DNA of 64,000 bases from Diploptera punctata (lineage: Eukaryota; Arthropoda; Insecta; Blattodea; Blaberidae). Of the stretch, positions 1 through 12,289 are shown piece by piece. The position numbers were made by a program, and so were the translations under genes. Under the pieces are notes generated by a model. The model did not search any database. It was not told the origin of the DNA and saw nothing but the letters and a program-made list of their open reading frames with translations. The stretch is taken from the NCBI GenBank assembly GCA_030220185.1, contig JASPKZ010007283.1:124001-188000 (forward strand), in the 5' to 3' direction. Numbering within the stretch: the stretch's first letter is position 1; each line of letters opens with the position of its first letter.

Positions 1-165
1 GGCTTCAAAGCATTTGGTGGGCGGGAATTACAACGTATATAGAGAAAGATTTGCGTTTAGATCGGTACTTGCTCAGGTAGCTCAAATGGTAGAGCAATTG
101 GACTAGAAAACCAAGGGTCCCGGGTTCAAGTCCCGGTCTGAGCGTATAATTTTTCTCTTTAAATA
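1..165 (+). mobile_element. tRNA-cassette element, family B, fragment
   Basis: Fragment of the same 304-bp unit that forms the array at 12769-14116. It holds part of the body upstream of the tRNA, a 73-nt tRNA-like cloverleaf at 71-143, and the short T-rich trailer. Acceptor stem GCTCAGG pairs with the 3' strand TCTGAGC; the B box GGTTCAAGTCC is intact. The anticodon loop would read CTAGAAA (AGA at the anticodon position), with an A-A mismatch closing the stem. The copy is cut off by the window at its left end and degrades after 165. Probably a retroposed copy rather than a working tRNA gene. Confidence 0.75.
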
Positions 166-239
166 TGATTGAGCTTATGTCGAATATCTCAAATTTAGTT
201 AAGTATTTTCTAGGTAAGACAGTGTAGGAGAACATCTAC

Positions 240-417
240 ATCCAAAAATATAAGGATCCATCCATCCATAGTAATTCTGCCCGAAGGCAGGTCCTTCACT
301 GCAATCATAGCATTTTCATGCTATGCTTGCAGCTTTACTAGAGAATTGTGTAGGTGTGGTAGCTTCCCGTTGCTTTCCACACCGGTGAAGGATGATGATG
401 ATGATAATGATAATGGT
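240..417. other. Unassigned intronic repeat-like sequence
   Basis: Contains a short palindrome (CATAGCATTTTCATGCTATG, about 307-326) and a run into ATG/ATA microsatellite. No coding capacity or known family recognised. It may be the 3' region of the SINE that follows. Confidence 0.3.
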
Positions 418-600
418 AAGGATGATAATGATAAGGATGATGGCCGTATGATTTCGGGGACTGTTTGGGCCTTAAAGTTTTCCTGACATTTGTCTTACAG
501 GTGAGGAAAAACCCCGATAAAAACCTCACCCAGAAAAACTGCCCCGAACCCGGGCCCGCTGCGTGACAAGGCAGCACTCTACCTCGAGACCACGGTGGAC
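418..600 (-). mobile_element. tRNA-derived SINE, copy 1
   Basis: Shares most of its length with 7510-7690, including the stretch with CCTGACATTTGTCTTACAGG and AAAAACCCCGATAAAAACCTC, so it is a dispersed repeat. Read on the minus strand it begins near 600 with a tRNA-like head: an A-box-like TGGTCTCGAGGTAGAG and a B-box-like GGGTTCGGGGC. It ends in an ATC-type microsatellite tail at about 396-440. Head, body and simple-repeat tail are the usual SINE layout. The family name is unknown to me. Confidence 0.6.
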
Positions 601-720
601 AATATAAGGATAAAGTTATGAATTTTGAAGTTCCTGGGGATATTGGTTTGGTTTGTAAATTCTTCGGTCAACCAAAAGAGGGAAGAAGAATCAATGTATG
701 GAATCTCCAACCATCTAATT
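601..720 (+). pseudogene. Penelope-like element, C-terminal coding fragment
   Basis: The plus strand reads MNFEVPGDIGLV..FFGQP, which matches the region after the GIY-YIG nuclease in the other PLE copies of this window (for example IMNFEIP..RFFG at 49100-49180, minus strand). It is a short remnant with no ribozyme that I can identify. Confidence 0.5.
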
Positions 721-1062
721 AATAGTTAGATTTTAGTTGAGAATGGAAGCAATTTAACTTCCGAAACCAGACCTCAAGAATCAATAAAATATGCAGTGAG
801 GTGTGAATTCTGGCTATTTTTAATGAAGATAGTATTGTTGAATGGGCAGCGGTGTTTGGATGCATGCCAAGTTTCTTGAAATTAACTTCACATATGTTTG
901 AACCATAAATCAGTTCAAATTTCTGAATTGTCCTTCTTGTGTATCATCCCATTTCCGACTCCCTCTCATTGAACTTCTATTCCTAAGTAACATTACTAAC
1001 ATATCATTCACATCTGCAAAAAAATGAATATAAAACAACTACACAATAAAGCTAATGAACTA

Positions 1063-2371
1063 CAGTAAAAGCTCCTTATTTGCAGGGGGATATGTTCTGC
1101 AAATATGCCGCAAATACAGAAACTGCGAATATGCAATGGTAATTTGAATGGGTATATAGGGGTTACGTTCCAAGGTTACAGAATAAAATAAAAAATTTTA
1201 AAAATAAAATCAATTAATGAGAGATTTTGAACAATTTCTTCTTCTTCTTCGTCTTCCTTTCAAGCATCAGGCCAAGGCCTGTTACGATCCTATAGAAAAT
1301 TTTCCCTTATGGGAAATTATCGTATAAGACTTGAAAGCATAATAATAGTCCTTTCGATTGGTTGCTGGCCAAATGAAGGCAAGACCAGTGATGGGGCTGC
1401 CATCTTATAGCCTCTGGTCAGGCTTTTCTGGAGAAGAAAAGAAAATAAAGGAAAGAAGAAATGGAAGAAAGGAAGTACTCCCTAGCCCTCGGATGCCCTA
1501 ATAGCGTCGGGGTCGAAAAAACAAGAGTTAACCAAGAGAGGTTAGATAGTAAAGTCAAAAGAGTGCAAAACACAAGTAAGTGGAAGAAATGTTTTGCACA
1601 GCTTGGGCACCTTGTGGTCGCCATCCACATATCCCCTAGATGAGGACCCCTGAGGGGTTGAACAATTTCTATTAATTATTACTGTCACGTTTAGGCAAGG
1701 ACTTAAAAATAACTTAGTAATTTTTTCCTGTTTTGCCACTTTTAAAAGGTCTTTCAATTAAGATTGATATTCAGCTGTGAATTTTGCGATATAATTCCTT
1801 ATTTTGTCTTCGGATTTCTTGATTCATTAACATTGAAACAGCATAATATAGATGCAAATGACTTGCCAATGTGTATAAACGGTCAAGAATTTTTATTTTT
1901 ACTTTAAGCAGCAACACTAATTTTTTCTCTCTTCAGTATTAATTATTTTTCTTTCCTTTTTACTCAACATTATAAACTGGGAATAAAGTACAAGAGACAC
2001 ATATTATTCAATTGAAATTATTGCAATGAGTGACAAGTTGAAACAATAATATACCATCGTGGCAATGGAGGCATTTACCAAAGTACACATCAGCATGTGA
2101 AATACGACAACAGCTTTTAAAAATGAACTTTAGGGTTAGTGACAATAAGGTTTGTTTTGTCTTGATATTTATTTGTCCATTGGTTTGAATCACTATTTGT
2201 AAAAGCTGCCTTGGCATCTGCCTGCAGAAAAAAAAAACAACCCTGCTGATGGTCAATAAAGGACACTAATCCTTCTAATATACCGATGGATTCGCGAATA
2301 TAGAAATTTTTAGCTGCGAATACAGAAACTGTGTCGCAATTTTTTAACCTGCAAATAAGGAGATTTTACTG
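1063..2371 (-). mobile_element. pogo/Tigger-like DNA transposon, copy 1
   Basis: Bounded by TA dinucleotides, with terminal repeats CAGTAAAAGCTCCTTATTTG at the left and the complement of CAAATAAGGAGATTTTACTG at the right, which is the pogo/Tigger terminus type. A second copy sits at 39779-42862. In copy 2 the minus strand encodes a degraded segment (KRKKLMLPLKVKIKMLDCL) resembling the N-terminal helix-turn-helix of Tigger/CENP-B transposases; the same region here is more decayed. Non-autonomous now. A LINE fragment (1240-1657) has inserted in it. Confidence 0.65.
1240..1657 (-). mobile_element. Non-LTR retrotransposon 3' fragment with TSD
   Basis: Flanked by a 13-bp target-site duplication TTGAACAATTTCT at 1227-1239 and 1658-1670, inside the Tigger-like element. 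The left edge is a CTTCTTCTTCTTCGTC stretch, a GAA-type 3' tail if read on the minus strand. The next part (GGCCAAGGCCTGTTACGATC and on) recurs at 62310-62460. A 5'-truncated insertion. Confidence 0.65.
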
Positions 2372-2846
2372 TATAATCATTAACAAACCAGAAACTATTC
2401 CTCATCTGAGGAGGACATGAAACTGCAGACTTATCACAGAACATGACTATTTAGCAAAACACTTAAATAACATAAGAAGTTACACCAATTCAAATTGGCT
2501 TTCTTAATAAAATTCTACAAGGGAAATTTTGAGACAATTAGCAATTGCAGCTTATAGTTTACCCCCAAATACATATATCTAGTATTCATTAGAATTAGAA
2601 ACTGAATTGACCCCAGGGCCATGGTGCCACCCAATGGTTTATACCAATCTAAAAATCCTGATCCCATCTATCTTCTGGTTTGAAGCATATTGCCCTTAAT
2701 CAACTATCCTACAAAGTGCTCCTTGTTAGACAACAAGAAAAAGAAAATTCATCAACCTCAGCCAGGCTTGAATCCTGGAAAATGATGTGATCTAGTAAGT
2801 ACTAGACAACCAGGACATAACAAGCTTGAACTGAGTAAATAGTTAC

Positions 2847-3041
2847 CTTGACATGGAGGGTTCTTTCTAACAATCTCTCGTACAGTTCTCTCGCTCGCTC
2901 TGTCATTCCCAATCCCACTTCAAAGTCGATGTAAGCTTTCCACAGCAGTTCTGGCATGTCCAGGCGAGGCTGATTTACTGCCAGTTCATAGATGGCTCTA
3001 GCTCTCTCTACGTCTCCAAGCAATGTCTCCAGTTCTGCAAA
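2847..3041 (-). CDS. crn: crooked neck (CRNKL1) exon, most C-terminal in window
   Basis: A 195-nt exon of 65 codons between a TAG acceptor (3042-3044) and a GTAACT donor (2841-2846), phase 0 at both ends. It begins [20 protein letters not shown] and ends LLERTLHVK. This is a half-a-TPR (HAT) segment with the typical aromatic and Arg-Ala-Arg helix pattern. Crooked neck is a scaffold of the NineTeen/Prp19-related complex in the spliceosome, needed for pre-mRNA splicing in the nucleus. It follows directly in frame after the exon at 8942-9088. The remaining C-terminal exons lie off the left edge of the window. Confidence 0.95.
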
Positions 3042-3119
3042 CTAAACAAACACACTTTCTGAATTAACTTTAAAGAACACATAAAAAATGTAAAAAAAAG
3101 GGGAAGTTAAAAAAAACTG

Positions 3120-3395
3120 CAGTGGCTGTTCACGTTTGGTCAGAAAAACACAAAATTATTAAAACAGTTAGAAAACAAAAATGAACTTACCATATGGGGA
3201 AAAACCTACATACAGAAGAGCAAGGAAAGAATTATGAATTTTGAAATTCCCATAGAAAAGAACCTTATTAGCAAGTTCATTGGACCACAGGCAGAGGGAG
3301 CAGGAGTCAAGAATCAGGGCTGACAACTTGAGAAAAATCAGTCTGTAATCGCTCACGATGGAGCTCACAAGACTTGAAACATATGTTCATAAGTA
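3120..3395 (+). pseudogene. Penelope-like element 3' fragment with degraded hammerhead
   Basis: The plus strand resembles the post-GIY-YIG tail of the PLEs here (KNYEF, EKTYIQK-like words, with stops and frameshifts). It ends with a hammerhead-like relic: CTCACGA, then TGGAGCTCACAAGACTT, then GAAACATATGTT. The core lacks the conserved CTGA, so it is probably inactive. Confidence 0.5.
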
Positions 3396-3498
3396 ATGCC
3401 ACAAGTGATTTCCAAATTATCAATAAATTCACAACTCACGAAGTGAGGAGTGAATTTATCTAGATTATTTGGAAATCAAGAGTGGCATTTGTTAGGAC
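3396..3498. repeat. Imperfect hairpin, MITE-like
   Basis: Two arms pair around a short centre near 3438-3443: GATTTCCAAATTATC on the left against GATTATTTGGAAATC on the right, with CTCACGAAGTGAG at the tip. This looks like a small foldback or MITE end. I cannot define its target duplication. Confidence 0.45.
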
Positions 3499-4020
3499 TA
3501 TTTAACGAATAAAATCAAGCTGTTTACTCACAAATCATTATTTAAATATAGTTATTTTAAAATATGCATATATTTAATGTAAACGGCGATGTTTGAAAAC
3601 AAATGAGAAACGATTGGTATGCTTCATTTGCTGCTTTTGTTCATCACTGCAACCAAATCATATTACGTATTGGCAAAGGAACGCAATATTGTAAGAATGC
3701 ACTCTCGTGGAGAAAAAATGAAACACATCAAACTGTATATTAATTCATTTCTGATGTCGCATGATGTAAATATGACAATTATGTTTTTCTGGAATGTTAT
3801 TACCTGGGAAAAAATACATTTAAGAAATTGCAAACAGTGGTTTCTTTTTTTGGTGGTATAATAAATTGCTACAAATGTTTTTATATTAACTCCCATATGT
3901 GCTACGTGTTGACATTCATGCACTATATATATAATCTGGTAGCCGTATTTCTTATAGGCTCAGTCACTGCAAAATAATGGTCAGACCTGTTCAGAATATT
4001 AAAAAGGAGGAGCTTTCTTT

Positions 4021-4302
4021 CTCTCTATCTTCGGGTTTTTACAGCTGCTGCCGTCTTCCCATGCCAAACCTCCAAAGCCTACGGTCTTGGGCATCTTCGA
4101 TGCTTAGCCCTCTAGCTTGCATTACTGTCTTCATGTTTTCCTTCCATGTTAACCTTGGTCTCCCTCTTTTCTTCTTTCTGTTCGGATGCCATTCATATAG
4201 TTGCTTTGGCCATCGCTCATCTTCCATTCTTAAGACATGTCCTAACCACTTTAATTCCTTCTCCTCAATTCTTTCAATTATGCTTTCTTCTGCTTCCATT
4301 AT
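4021..4302 (-). mobile_element. 5'-truncated LINE fragment (reverse transcriptase C-terminal region)
   Basis: The minus-strand ORF (4039-4299) contains WLGHVLRMEDERWPKQLYEW, then RGRPRLTW. This is the conserved C-terminal region found in many arthropod non-LTR retrotransposons. The insertion is bounded by a 14-bp duplication GAGGAGCTTTCTTT at 4007-4020 and 4303-4316. The ORF is open but too short to act alone. Confidence 0.8.
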
Positions 4303-4318
4303 GAGGAGCTTTCTTTAA

Positions 4319-5767
<1,449 letters not shown>

Positions 5768-6332
5768 TTAATATGGTAAATATAACACTGATAAATATTT
5801 CGTGAAACACGACTCTGATTGGTTGTAAAACAGAAATCATTGTAACGTGATTGGTCATTGACTTCCATTTGGGGCATGAGTTAAATAGTCAACAAAAACA
5901 ACCATAAGAGGTAAGAATACACAGATTGAAATATCTTAATTATTAACTAATGTGTAATTTATTACATAAGATTTAGTACACCTCATAGTGATTTATTCCT
6001 ATAAAAGTTCAATTTATTACGTGTTTTGTCCTGGTACCAGTTGTTTTCTTTTCGGCCAATTAGTAACTTTACAGTGTCTTTCTCTACTCTACAGTCCCAT
6101 TCATACATAAAACACAGAGACTTTGTTTACTCTCATTGTTGCCCCAATAAAATACCGCACACCTTAGTCACAGCACACACACACCACTTGCATTAAGTAT
6201 GTTTTATTTTTTCTAGAATAGTACACATGTTTGTATATGTTTCTAATGATTTTGTTGTTCTCTCCAAAACATAGGAACACCAAATGCAAAAATGAACGGT
6301 CCCCATTATACCTCTGTCTTAAATTTTACACA

Positions 6333-6515
6333 TTACATGCTGAGAAAATTTTTATCTGAATCTAATTTCATTTTAAAATATGCTACATACAAACTCGTGA
6401 TGAACTGAATAATGTTTTCCATCTGCTGATTCATTGCATAACACCAATAGATATAACAAAAATAGTTTGGGTTGTTCACACAGCTTCTTTTAGACGTACC
6501 ACTTGAACTTGCCAT
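6333..6515 (-). pseudogene. N-terminal fragment of CACTGG-element protein
   Basis: The minus strand reads KRSCVNNPNYFCYIYWCYAM, then YVAYFKMKL. This aligns with the N-terminus of the 52690 protein (RRKCVNNPDVFCFICGEYTF, then YLAYFKVQL). The first Cys and the FC are kept; the second CxxC pair is partly lost. A third, broken copy of this family. Confidence 0.65.
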
Positions 6516-6559
6516 TGTTACACACTCAGAAACTTATTTTTACCTAATAAATAAGTTGA

Positions 6560-7140
6560 GTCTGTTTCATCCTGAGTTCTTTTAGGTCTTGTTTCAAAAC
6601 AATCTGTTCCATCTTCAGCTTGTCCAGACTGTTCATTTTTATGTTGTTGCCCTGAATGTCAACTCCTACTCCATCTTTATGTAGTCCAAAGAACTTGCAT
6701 ACGAAATCTCTCTCCCTGGGAATTTCAAAATTTATGATTCTATCCTTGTTCTTCTGGATGTAGATCTTCTCCCAAGTTGTGAGTACTTTACTATATTCTG
6801 TTTTAATAATTTGGTGTTTAGATTGATTTTATGTAAACTGTAGATGATATAATTTGTATTGTAAAAGAAAAACATGTAGAAGATTCCCTAAAACTGTTAA
6901 TTTATAGAGTACAAACATTAAATTTACCATAGAAACAGAAGAAAATAAACATATACCTTTTTTGGATCTTAAATTGGTTAGAAACGAAGAAAAAAGAAAA
7001 ATTGAATTTGGAATTCATAGAAAAGAAACTCATACGGAAAATTTTATTAAATCAACAGGGTTCAATCCAATAGGAAATAAATTGGCAGCCTTCAATAGTT
7101 TAACTCACAGACTGGTCAACTTACCCTTAAGCAAAGAATA
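6560..7140. pseudogene. Penelope-like element fragments in opposite orientations
   Basis: 6560-6830 on the minus strand holds a hammerhead-like relic (CTGAAGA, stem, then TGAAACA) and the post-nuclease coding tail (INFEIP). From 6840 the plus strand shows the reverse transcriptase core DDIICIV, then a region matching FGIHRKETHTENFIKSTGF and NSLTHRLVNLPL. The two pieces face away from each other, as in other PLE copies here. Frameshifts are present. Confidence 0.65.
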
Positions 7141-7144
7141 ATTG

Positions 7145-7310
7145 TATTGTATTTATAACATGTAATTGTTAACTTTTATTGTAATTTAGATGTAAGACTA
7201 TTTTTTGTACATTTTAAAACCTGGTTGAGTGGCAGACAAGGCCTGAAGGCCTTAACTCTGCCAGGTAAAATAAAGCTATTATTATTATTATTATTATTAT
7301 TATAATTATT
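7145..7310 (+). mobile_element. LINE 3' end with ATT-repeat tail
   Basis: AT-rich 3' UTR-like sequence ending in GGCCTTAACTCTGCCAGG, AAATAAA, then an ATT microsatellite (about 7273-7305). This is the usual end of a non-LTR retrotransposon whose tail is a short repeat. No coding region is attached. Confidence 0.5.
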
Positions 7311-7509
7311 ATTTATTTTTTTTTTTTTTTCCCAAATGCCCCAGGTTTGTCTTTCGACATTCCTGGTTTCTCTCCTGGCATGGCGTACTTGTAACCCACT
7401 TCTGAGGTTGGAGCGCCTGGAAGGCAGGGTTATGTTGCCCCGATGATATGATGGCTGATGATGATAATGATGCACCAGGAGAGTCCCTAATCCTAAGCTT
7501 AACCTAAGA

Positions 7510-7690
7510 TGAACATGAATAATGATGATTGCGATGGCCATATGATTTCAGGGACCGTTTGGGCCTTAAAGTTTTCCTGACATTTGTCTTACAGGTGAGG
7601 AAAAACCCCGATAAAAACCTCACCCAGAATAACTGTCCCGACTGGGGACAGCAGCATGCTACCCTGAGACCACAGCGGTGGATGAAGCTA
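7510..7690 (-). mobile_element. tRNA-derived SINE, copy 2
   Basis: Second copy of the repeat at 418-600, with the shared block TTTGGGCCTTAAAGTTTTCC and the head near 7660-7685 (GAGACCACAGCGG). It is embedded between simple repeats. Confidence 0.6.
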
Positions 7691-7719
7691 TTATTATTAT
7701 TATTATTTCAAAATGGAGG

Positions 7720-8600
7720 AAAACACATAATCAAAGTAGCAAGAGAAAATGGGTTTGATGAAAAAATGCTACACAAAAGGATAGAAAAGTATAAGAAACA
7801 AAAAATGATCAATAAAAGCACTCTTGAAAAAAAAAACCACCTATAAAGAAATACAGGAAATTCACATATCACCCTCAGGCACACAATAAATTCCAAAAGA
7901 TATTTGACAAATTTAATATTAAATTAGCACTGAAAAATGATCACAGTTTAAATAAACTTATAAAAACCAACAAAAATAAAAAAATGATCAAAGTAAAAAA
8001 TCAGGAATATATCAAATTGAATGTACTGGTTGTGAATATATATATATATATATATATAGGGAAAACAAAAACAAACCTGCAAATTAGAACCAAAGAACAC
8101 ATAAGAAATATGGTTGGTTGGTTGGTTGGTATCTAATGTCGAGCACTTGATAATGAAATCATTCGCTCTCTTGCACTCCAATATTTAGCAGAAAGGCTGG
8201 TCTCTTCTACAAAAGTTGGACAACAGAGGAGGTGGTTTCTTTCCATATCTTCATTTAAACATAAGAAATATTAAAAACGGGAAAATAGAAAAATCTGCAG
8301 TTCTGCTCATGTTTGGGCCGAAAAACACAATATAAATTCGAACACTAAATTATTAAAACAGTTAGAAAATGGAAAGGAACTCACCATTTGGGAAAAAACA
8401 TACATTCAGAAGAACAAAAATAGAGTTATCACTTTGAAATTCCTGCTGAACGTGACCTTGTATGGAGGCTCTTCGGCCAGCCGGAAGAGGGAGCTGATAT
8501 CGACATCCAGTGTTCACAACATAAAACTCATTAGTCTGGCCAAACTGAAGATGATATAGAAGATTATATCGAAACATGTTCGAGAACAAATCTACATTAA
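7720..8600 (+). pseudogene. Penelope-like element fragment, interrupted by LINE
   Basis: The plus strand encodes KVARENGFDEKMLHKRIEKY, then KMINKSTL, the connector after the reverse transcriptase. A broken GIY-YIG region follows (ISN/IECTGCEY.. IGKTKTNLQIRTKEH) in which an AT microsatellite at 8036-8058 lies in the middle of the nuclease motif. After the LINE insertion at 8112-8258 the coding tail resumes. A hammerhead-like motif (CTGAAGA at 8545, GAAACATGT at 8571) ends it; its stem I is poorly paired. Confidence 0.65.
8112..8258 (-). mobile_element. RNase H-type LINE 3' end, GGTT-tailed
   Basis: A 147-bp insertion between 13-bp duplications ACATAAGAAATAT (8099-8111 and 8259-8271). On the minus strand it encodes the extreme C-terminus (LNEDMERNHLL, then EETSLSAKYWSARERM) and ends in an ACCAACC repeat tail. 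It matches 63190-63345 closely, so it is a severely 5'-truncated copy of that LINE. Confidence 0.8.
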
Positions 8601-8941
8601 ATTGAGGTAAGATGATTACAGACTCAAAAAAACTTGATAATCTATTAAATTAATTTAAAATTTTCATCCCTGCCGGTTCGAACCTGCTAGTCAGGAAGAA
8701 GTCAATGCTACCACCTGAGCCAGCATGGCAGACTTATAAAATAGAAAAGTACAAGATGGAAACATATGAATAAAAATAAAACTACTAATGAGAAATAATA
8801 AATTTCAGTGCTTTGTCAGAAGAAAATTAATTATCCAACAATTAATTAAACAAGTTTCAGTTAAAAAGTGTCAGGTATGCAGCAACCTCTGAAGAGCAGG
8901 CAGCAGAACAATTAAAAAATTGAAATAAGGAGAAAACTTAC

Positions 8942-9088
8942 CCTCATCCAAGTGACACAATTTTCAGGACCAAATTCGAGGAACTTCTGGTAAAGAATCC
9001 TGCAACGATCAAACTCTCGCAGTTGTATTTCCAAGTCGATGTAACCTCTGAACAGCTTGTGCTTCGGACAAATTCCTAGTGCCATACC
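8942..9088 (-). CDS. crn: crooked neck (CRNKL1) exon
   Basis: A 147-nt exon of 49 codons, phase 0 at both ends, between a TGCAG acceptor and a GTAAGT donor. It starts GMALGICPKHKLF, includes YIDLEIQLREFDRCR and ends FLEFGPENCVTWMR. The LREFDRCR and FLEFGPENC words are strongly conserved in CRNKL1 proteins. It joins in frame to the 20494-20706 exon upstream and the 2847-3041 exon downstream. Codon use is ordinary and there are no frameshifts. Confidence 0.95.
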
Positions 9089-9224
9089 CTGCACAAACAA
9101 ACACTACAATTATTCTAATTTAAAATTAACATTGGGAAGTAAATATTATGAAGTAATATTCATTTAAAATATGGCCATAGTAATATTTCATACTACAATT
9201 ATTATTTTGAAAAGAAAAATGAAT

Positions 9225-9520
9225 GCCTGAACCAGAATTTGAACCCAAGACCTCTAACTATATACATTAGCATGATATCCCTTACATCGCCCAGACATCC
9301 GATGCAACTGTACATTTTCCTTCTTCATATACAATTCTCTTACCATCCGAGGCAGACAGCTATCGCTACCATTGCAATCTGACGGCTTCTGAATCAAGAA
9401 GACATTTATTGAGAATTCACATAACTATTATAGCAATAAGATGCCTGGGTGGTGTAAGGGACAGCATGCTAGCATATAAAGTTAAGGTCTTGGATTCAAA
9501 TCCTGGTTCAGGGGTTAATT
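9225..9520. mobile_element. Inverted pair of degraded tRNA-like elements
   Basis: A minus-strand tRNA-like segment at about 9225-9297 (GGGTTCAAATTCTGG as B box, GCCT acceptor) faces a plus-strand one starting at 9443 (GCCTGGGTGGTGTAAGGGA, then GGATTCAAATCC). The stretch between them includes the GACGGCTTC and AAGAAGACATTTATTG words typical of the shared body of tRNA-cassette elements. A decayed head-to-head pair. Confidence 0.6.
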
Positions 9521-9560
9521 TGTCTATTCAAAATAATAATTTCCATCATTACAAATGTTA

Positions 9561-11113
9561 AAAATTTATATATAGCATTAAAACACTACAATGTTTAATA
9601 TACATCTCTCATTCTTTGACAGATAGGCTCATTAATATTGCAATCCAAAACTGGGCATGAAAGTTCCAACAAGTTTTGCTCAAAGGGCTACTATTTGTTA
9701 CTGTTAAATAAATTATATCTTTATGCTACGGTTTATTATACAGCGTGTCGCGCCAGACGTGACGCGAATTTGCGTTTCGCTCGGCGTGATGCTGGTTCAG
9801 CATGGAGCGCATACGTTACAGCGCATATGTTTATGGAATTGTCGCCAGACGGCACCACATATATGGAAAATCAAAATGACCAACGTTCATAATAAATTTC
9901 CAAATGTGTTTACAAAAACTAATGTATACAAACCTGTCCCTGCATAACCTAATAAAATAAATTACATACATACTCTTTAGTAAACTATAAATTAATCTGG
10001 TGTACACTAAACTGACCCATCGGAATCTAACAAAATGAAGTGATTGAATATTTATTTCTTAAAATATGGTTTTGAATTAAATGCAAATGTTGGTCATTCA
10101 CACATATGTCCTGCCATCTGGTGGATTTAATTTTATGAGCATTCACGTATGCCAACTTCAATTCTAATAAAGAACTTTGAAAATAAATTGAGAGGAAAAA
10201 TCATAATTTGTGTACATAGATAAACATATTAAAATTCTTCATTAAAAAAGTTTCAAGTGTCGTTGCAAAACGATTAAAATAGTTCGAAATATTAGTAAAG
10301 ACAGAAAAAGTAACAGCTTTTATTTAAGAACTTTGAAAATAAATTGAGAGGAAAAATCATAATTTGTGTACATAGATAAACATATTAAAATTCTTCATTA
10401 AAAAAGTTTCAAGTGTCGTTGCAAAACGATTAAAATAGTTCGAAATATTAGTAAAGACAGAAAAAGTAACAGCTTTTATTTATCTCTTGACTAAGTTCAA
10501 GCCACAATAACTTTTTTCTGTACATCTCTGTACTCCTTCATGCTCATATTGTATAAAACATATATAGAACTCGATGATTTGCAACAAAACTATCTAACTT
10601 TCGTCGTTAAAATTGGAAAGTTATAAAACAAGTACTGTATTTCCGACATTTTGTTATAAATTCTTAGTTTGTTTTTAGCAATTACACCAATGAGTATGGT
10701 TAATATCTTCTATATTCTTTGTTTGCGCTGGCAAATTGCGTCCTGGATTCAAGAGATTCCAAAACACGACGTGACATGTCAGCGCAAAATTTTTTGCGCC
10801 AGCAATTTGCGTTGTAGATAAACCACCTCCATTTAAATACATGGGGAGCAATTTTTGCGCTGGCGCGTTGCGTCGTAGATAAACCACAGCATTACACCAC
10901 ACCTCATGTAACCTATTATTACATATCATTCTTTGACACACAAGAAATTTAAAAAATCTATAGTTTTGTAATGGATTCATTCACAATGTGTAATCCCTGG
11001 TAATGAAATGACAGATGTCTTACAAAAAAATGCACAATGGTTCATTAAATTAGAAATTATCTTTATCATTCACTTTTCAAAACTAGGAAACCATTATGGA
11101 AAAGACATATGAC
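9561..11113. other. Unassigned intronic sequence
   Basis: No supportable gene. It contains GC-rich islands near 9740-9860 and 10740-10890 whose words (GCGCCAG, TTTGCG, and GCGTTGCGTCGTAGATAAAC twice with variation) recur in inverted form. They may be ends of an unrecognised DNA transposon. The direct duplication at 10171-10482 lies inside. Confidence 0.3.
10171..10482. repeat. Direct tandem duplication, 156-bp unit, two copies
   Basis: The block starting AGAACTTTGAAAATAAATTG at 10171 begins again at 10327, apparently without differences through CAGCTTTTATTTA. Perfect identity suggests a recent duplication or an assembly artefact. Confidence 0.85.
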
Positions 11114-12132
11114 TAGAGACCAGATGTTAGGGAAAATGCCTATAACTATTTATTACAGATATTGTAAAAGTGGCTTATCATAAGTTCATACCGACGACGA
11201 GTTGTTTTCCATGAAGTTCATTTTGCCTATAATGCCTATTTCAGCTTACAATGCCTATAAATGTCTACTTGCCATTTTTTTCTCGAAATTAACTTAGTAT
11301 TTCAATGAAATCAATTTAAATGGATAAACTTCCCCTCAATGCACTCCCGTTAAGCATTAGGCGAAATAACATGTACCGGCTATTGTATTTTTCCATCTCA
11401 TGCACTCCTGTTACGCGAAATAGCCCTAAGCTATGTCCCATTGTATTATACTCCAGCTCTAAGGCTTGGAGAAAGTTCTATAGTACAACTTTCCTTCTTT
11501 TCAATACAAACATTGCTGAGTGACAAAAAGGATAGATGGCTCAAGCTTTCTTTCTGTCTCACACATGGTGCTGAAACCTTAAAGTGAGTGGCAATATTAT
11601 TTTTGATGTTGGTAACACTGAATTCAGACTGTAGTCCTCAGTCATAGATAGGTGCATCAAAGACAAAGTAGTGCGACAAGTGCATGTGGCTTATTTTATT
11701 TTTTTACCTTTAGAACAGTTGTTCTACGATGTCTAAAGAAAGAACTACAGTAAAAGACAAACTGACCAATTTCGTCAAAGAATTTTGTGCAGAAATATTC
11801 TCAAGTGACGGCTCAATATTGTTTTGCAAAGTGTGTAAAATTTCAGTGAATTGCGCGAAGAAATGCCATGTTTCGCAGCACATATACACTGCAAAACATA
11901 AGTATGCTCTTTGTAAAAAGGCAAAACAAGTTCCAAAATCATCTCTTATATCTTTGTATGCTATATAGATAGCATATGTTATATTATTCTTTGCGTAAGG
12001 CTGTAAAAATTTATGTTGTAGTCCATTTTTTGTAAGAGCCTATTTTGAATTTTTAGTGCCTATATTAATGATTTTTAGTGCCTTTTTGCCTAACTATTTT
12101 GAATTATTTAAGTGCCTAATGTCCGGACTCTA
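11114..12132 (+). mobile_element. hAT-like element, deletion derivative
   Basis: The ends form inverted repeats (TAGAGACCAGATGTTAGG against TAGAGTCCGGACATTAGG, complement), flanked by 8-bp target copies CATATGAC (11106-11113) and CACATGAC (12133-12140), one mismatch. Eight-base duplications are typical of hAT. The interior encodes only a BED finger, so it is non-autonomous. Confidence 0.75.
11729..11968 (+). CDS. BED zinc-finger N-terminus of a hAT transposase (remnant)
   Basis: A 79-residue ORF. FCKVCKISVNCAKKCHVSQH, then TAKH, supplies the C-x2-C and His pattern of a BED finger, which binds transposon DNA in hAT transposases. The catalytic RNase H-like and dimerisation domains are missing; the ORF ends soon after the finger. 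It lies centrally in the 11114-12132 element. Whether it is translated is unknown. Confidence 0.6.
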   Translation: MSKERTTVKDKLTNFVKEFCAEIFSSDGSILFCKVCKISVNCAKKCHVSQHIYTAKHKYALCKKAKQVPKSSLISLYAI

Positions 12133-12289
12133 CACATGACAGTTTAATTCAAAAGAGTGCAAATAAACAATGGAAAACCTCGTTAAGAAAATACATTAAT
12201 TCCTGAATGTCCAAAATTAATAGCTGTTGCTCTCTTTTGATTATATACAGAAAATGACAGTCTGGTTGCCCACCTACATCCTCTCTACT

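Noticed and set aside
8036..8058. AT microsatellite as a regulatory site
   Set aside because: A plain dinucleotide expansion inside a dead PLE nuclease.
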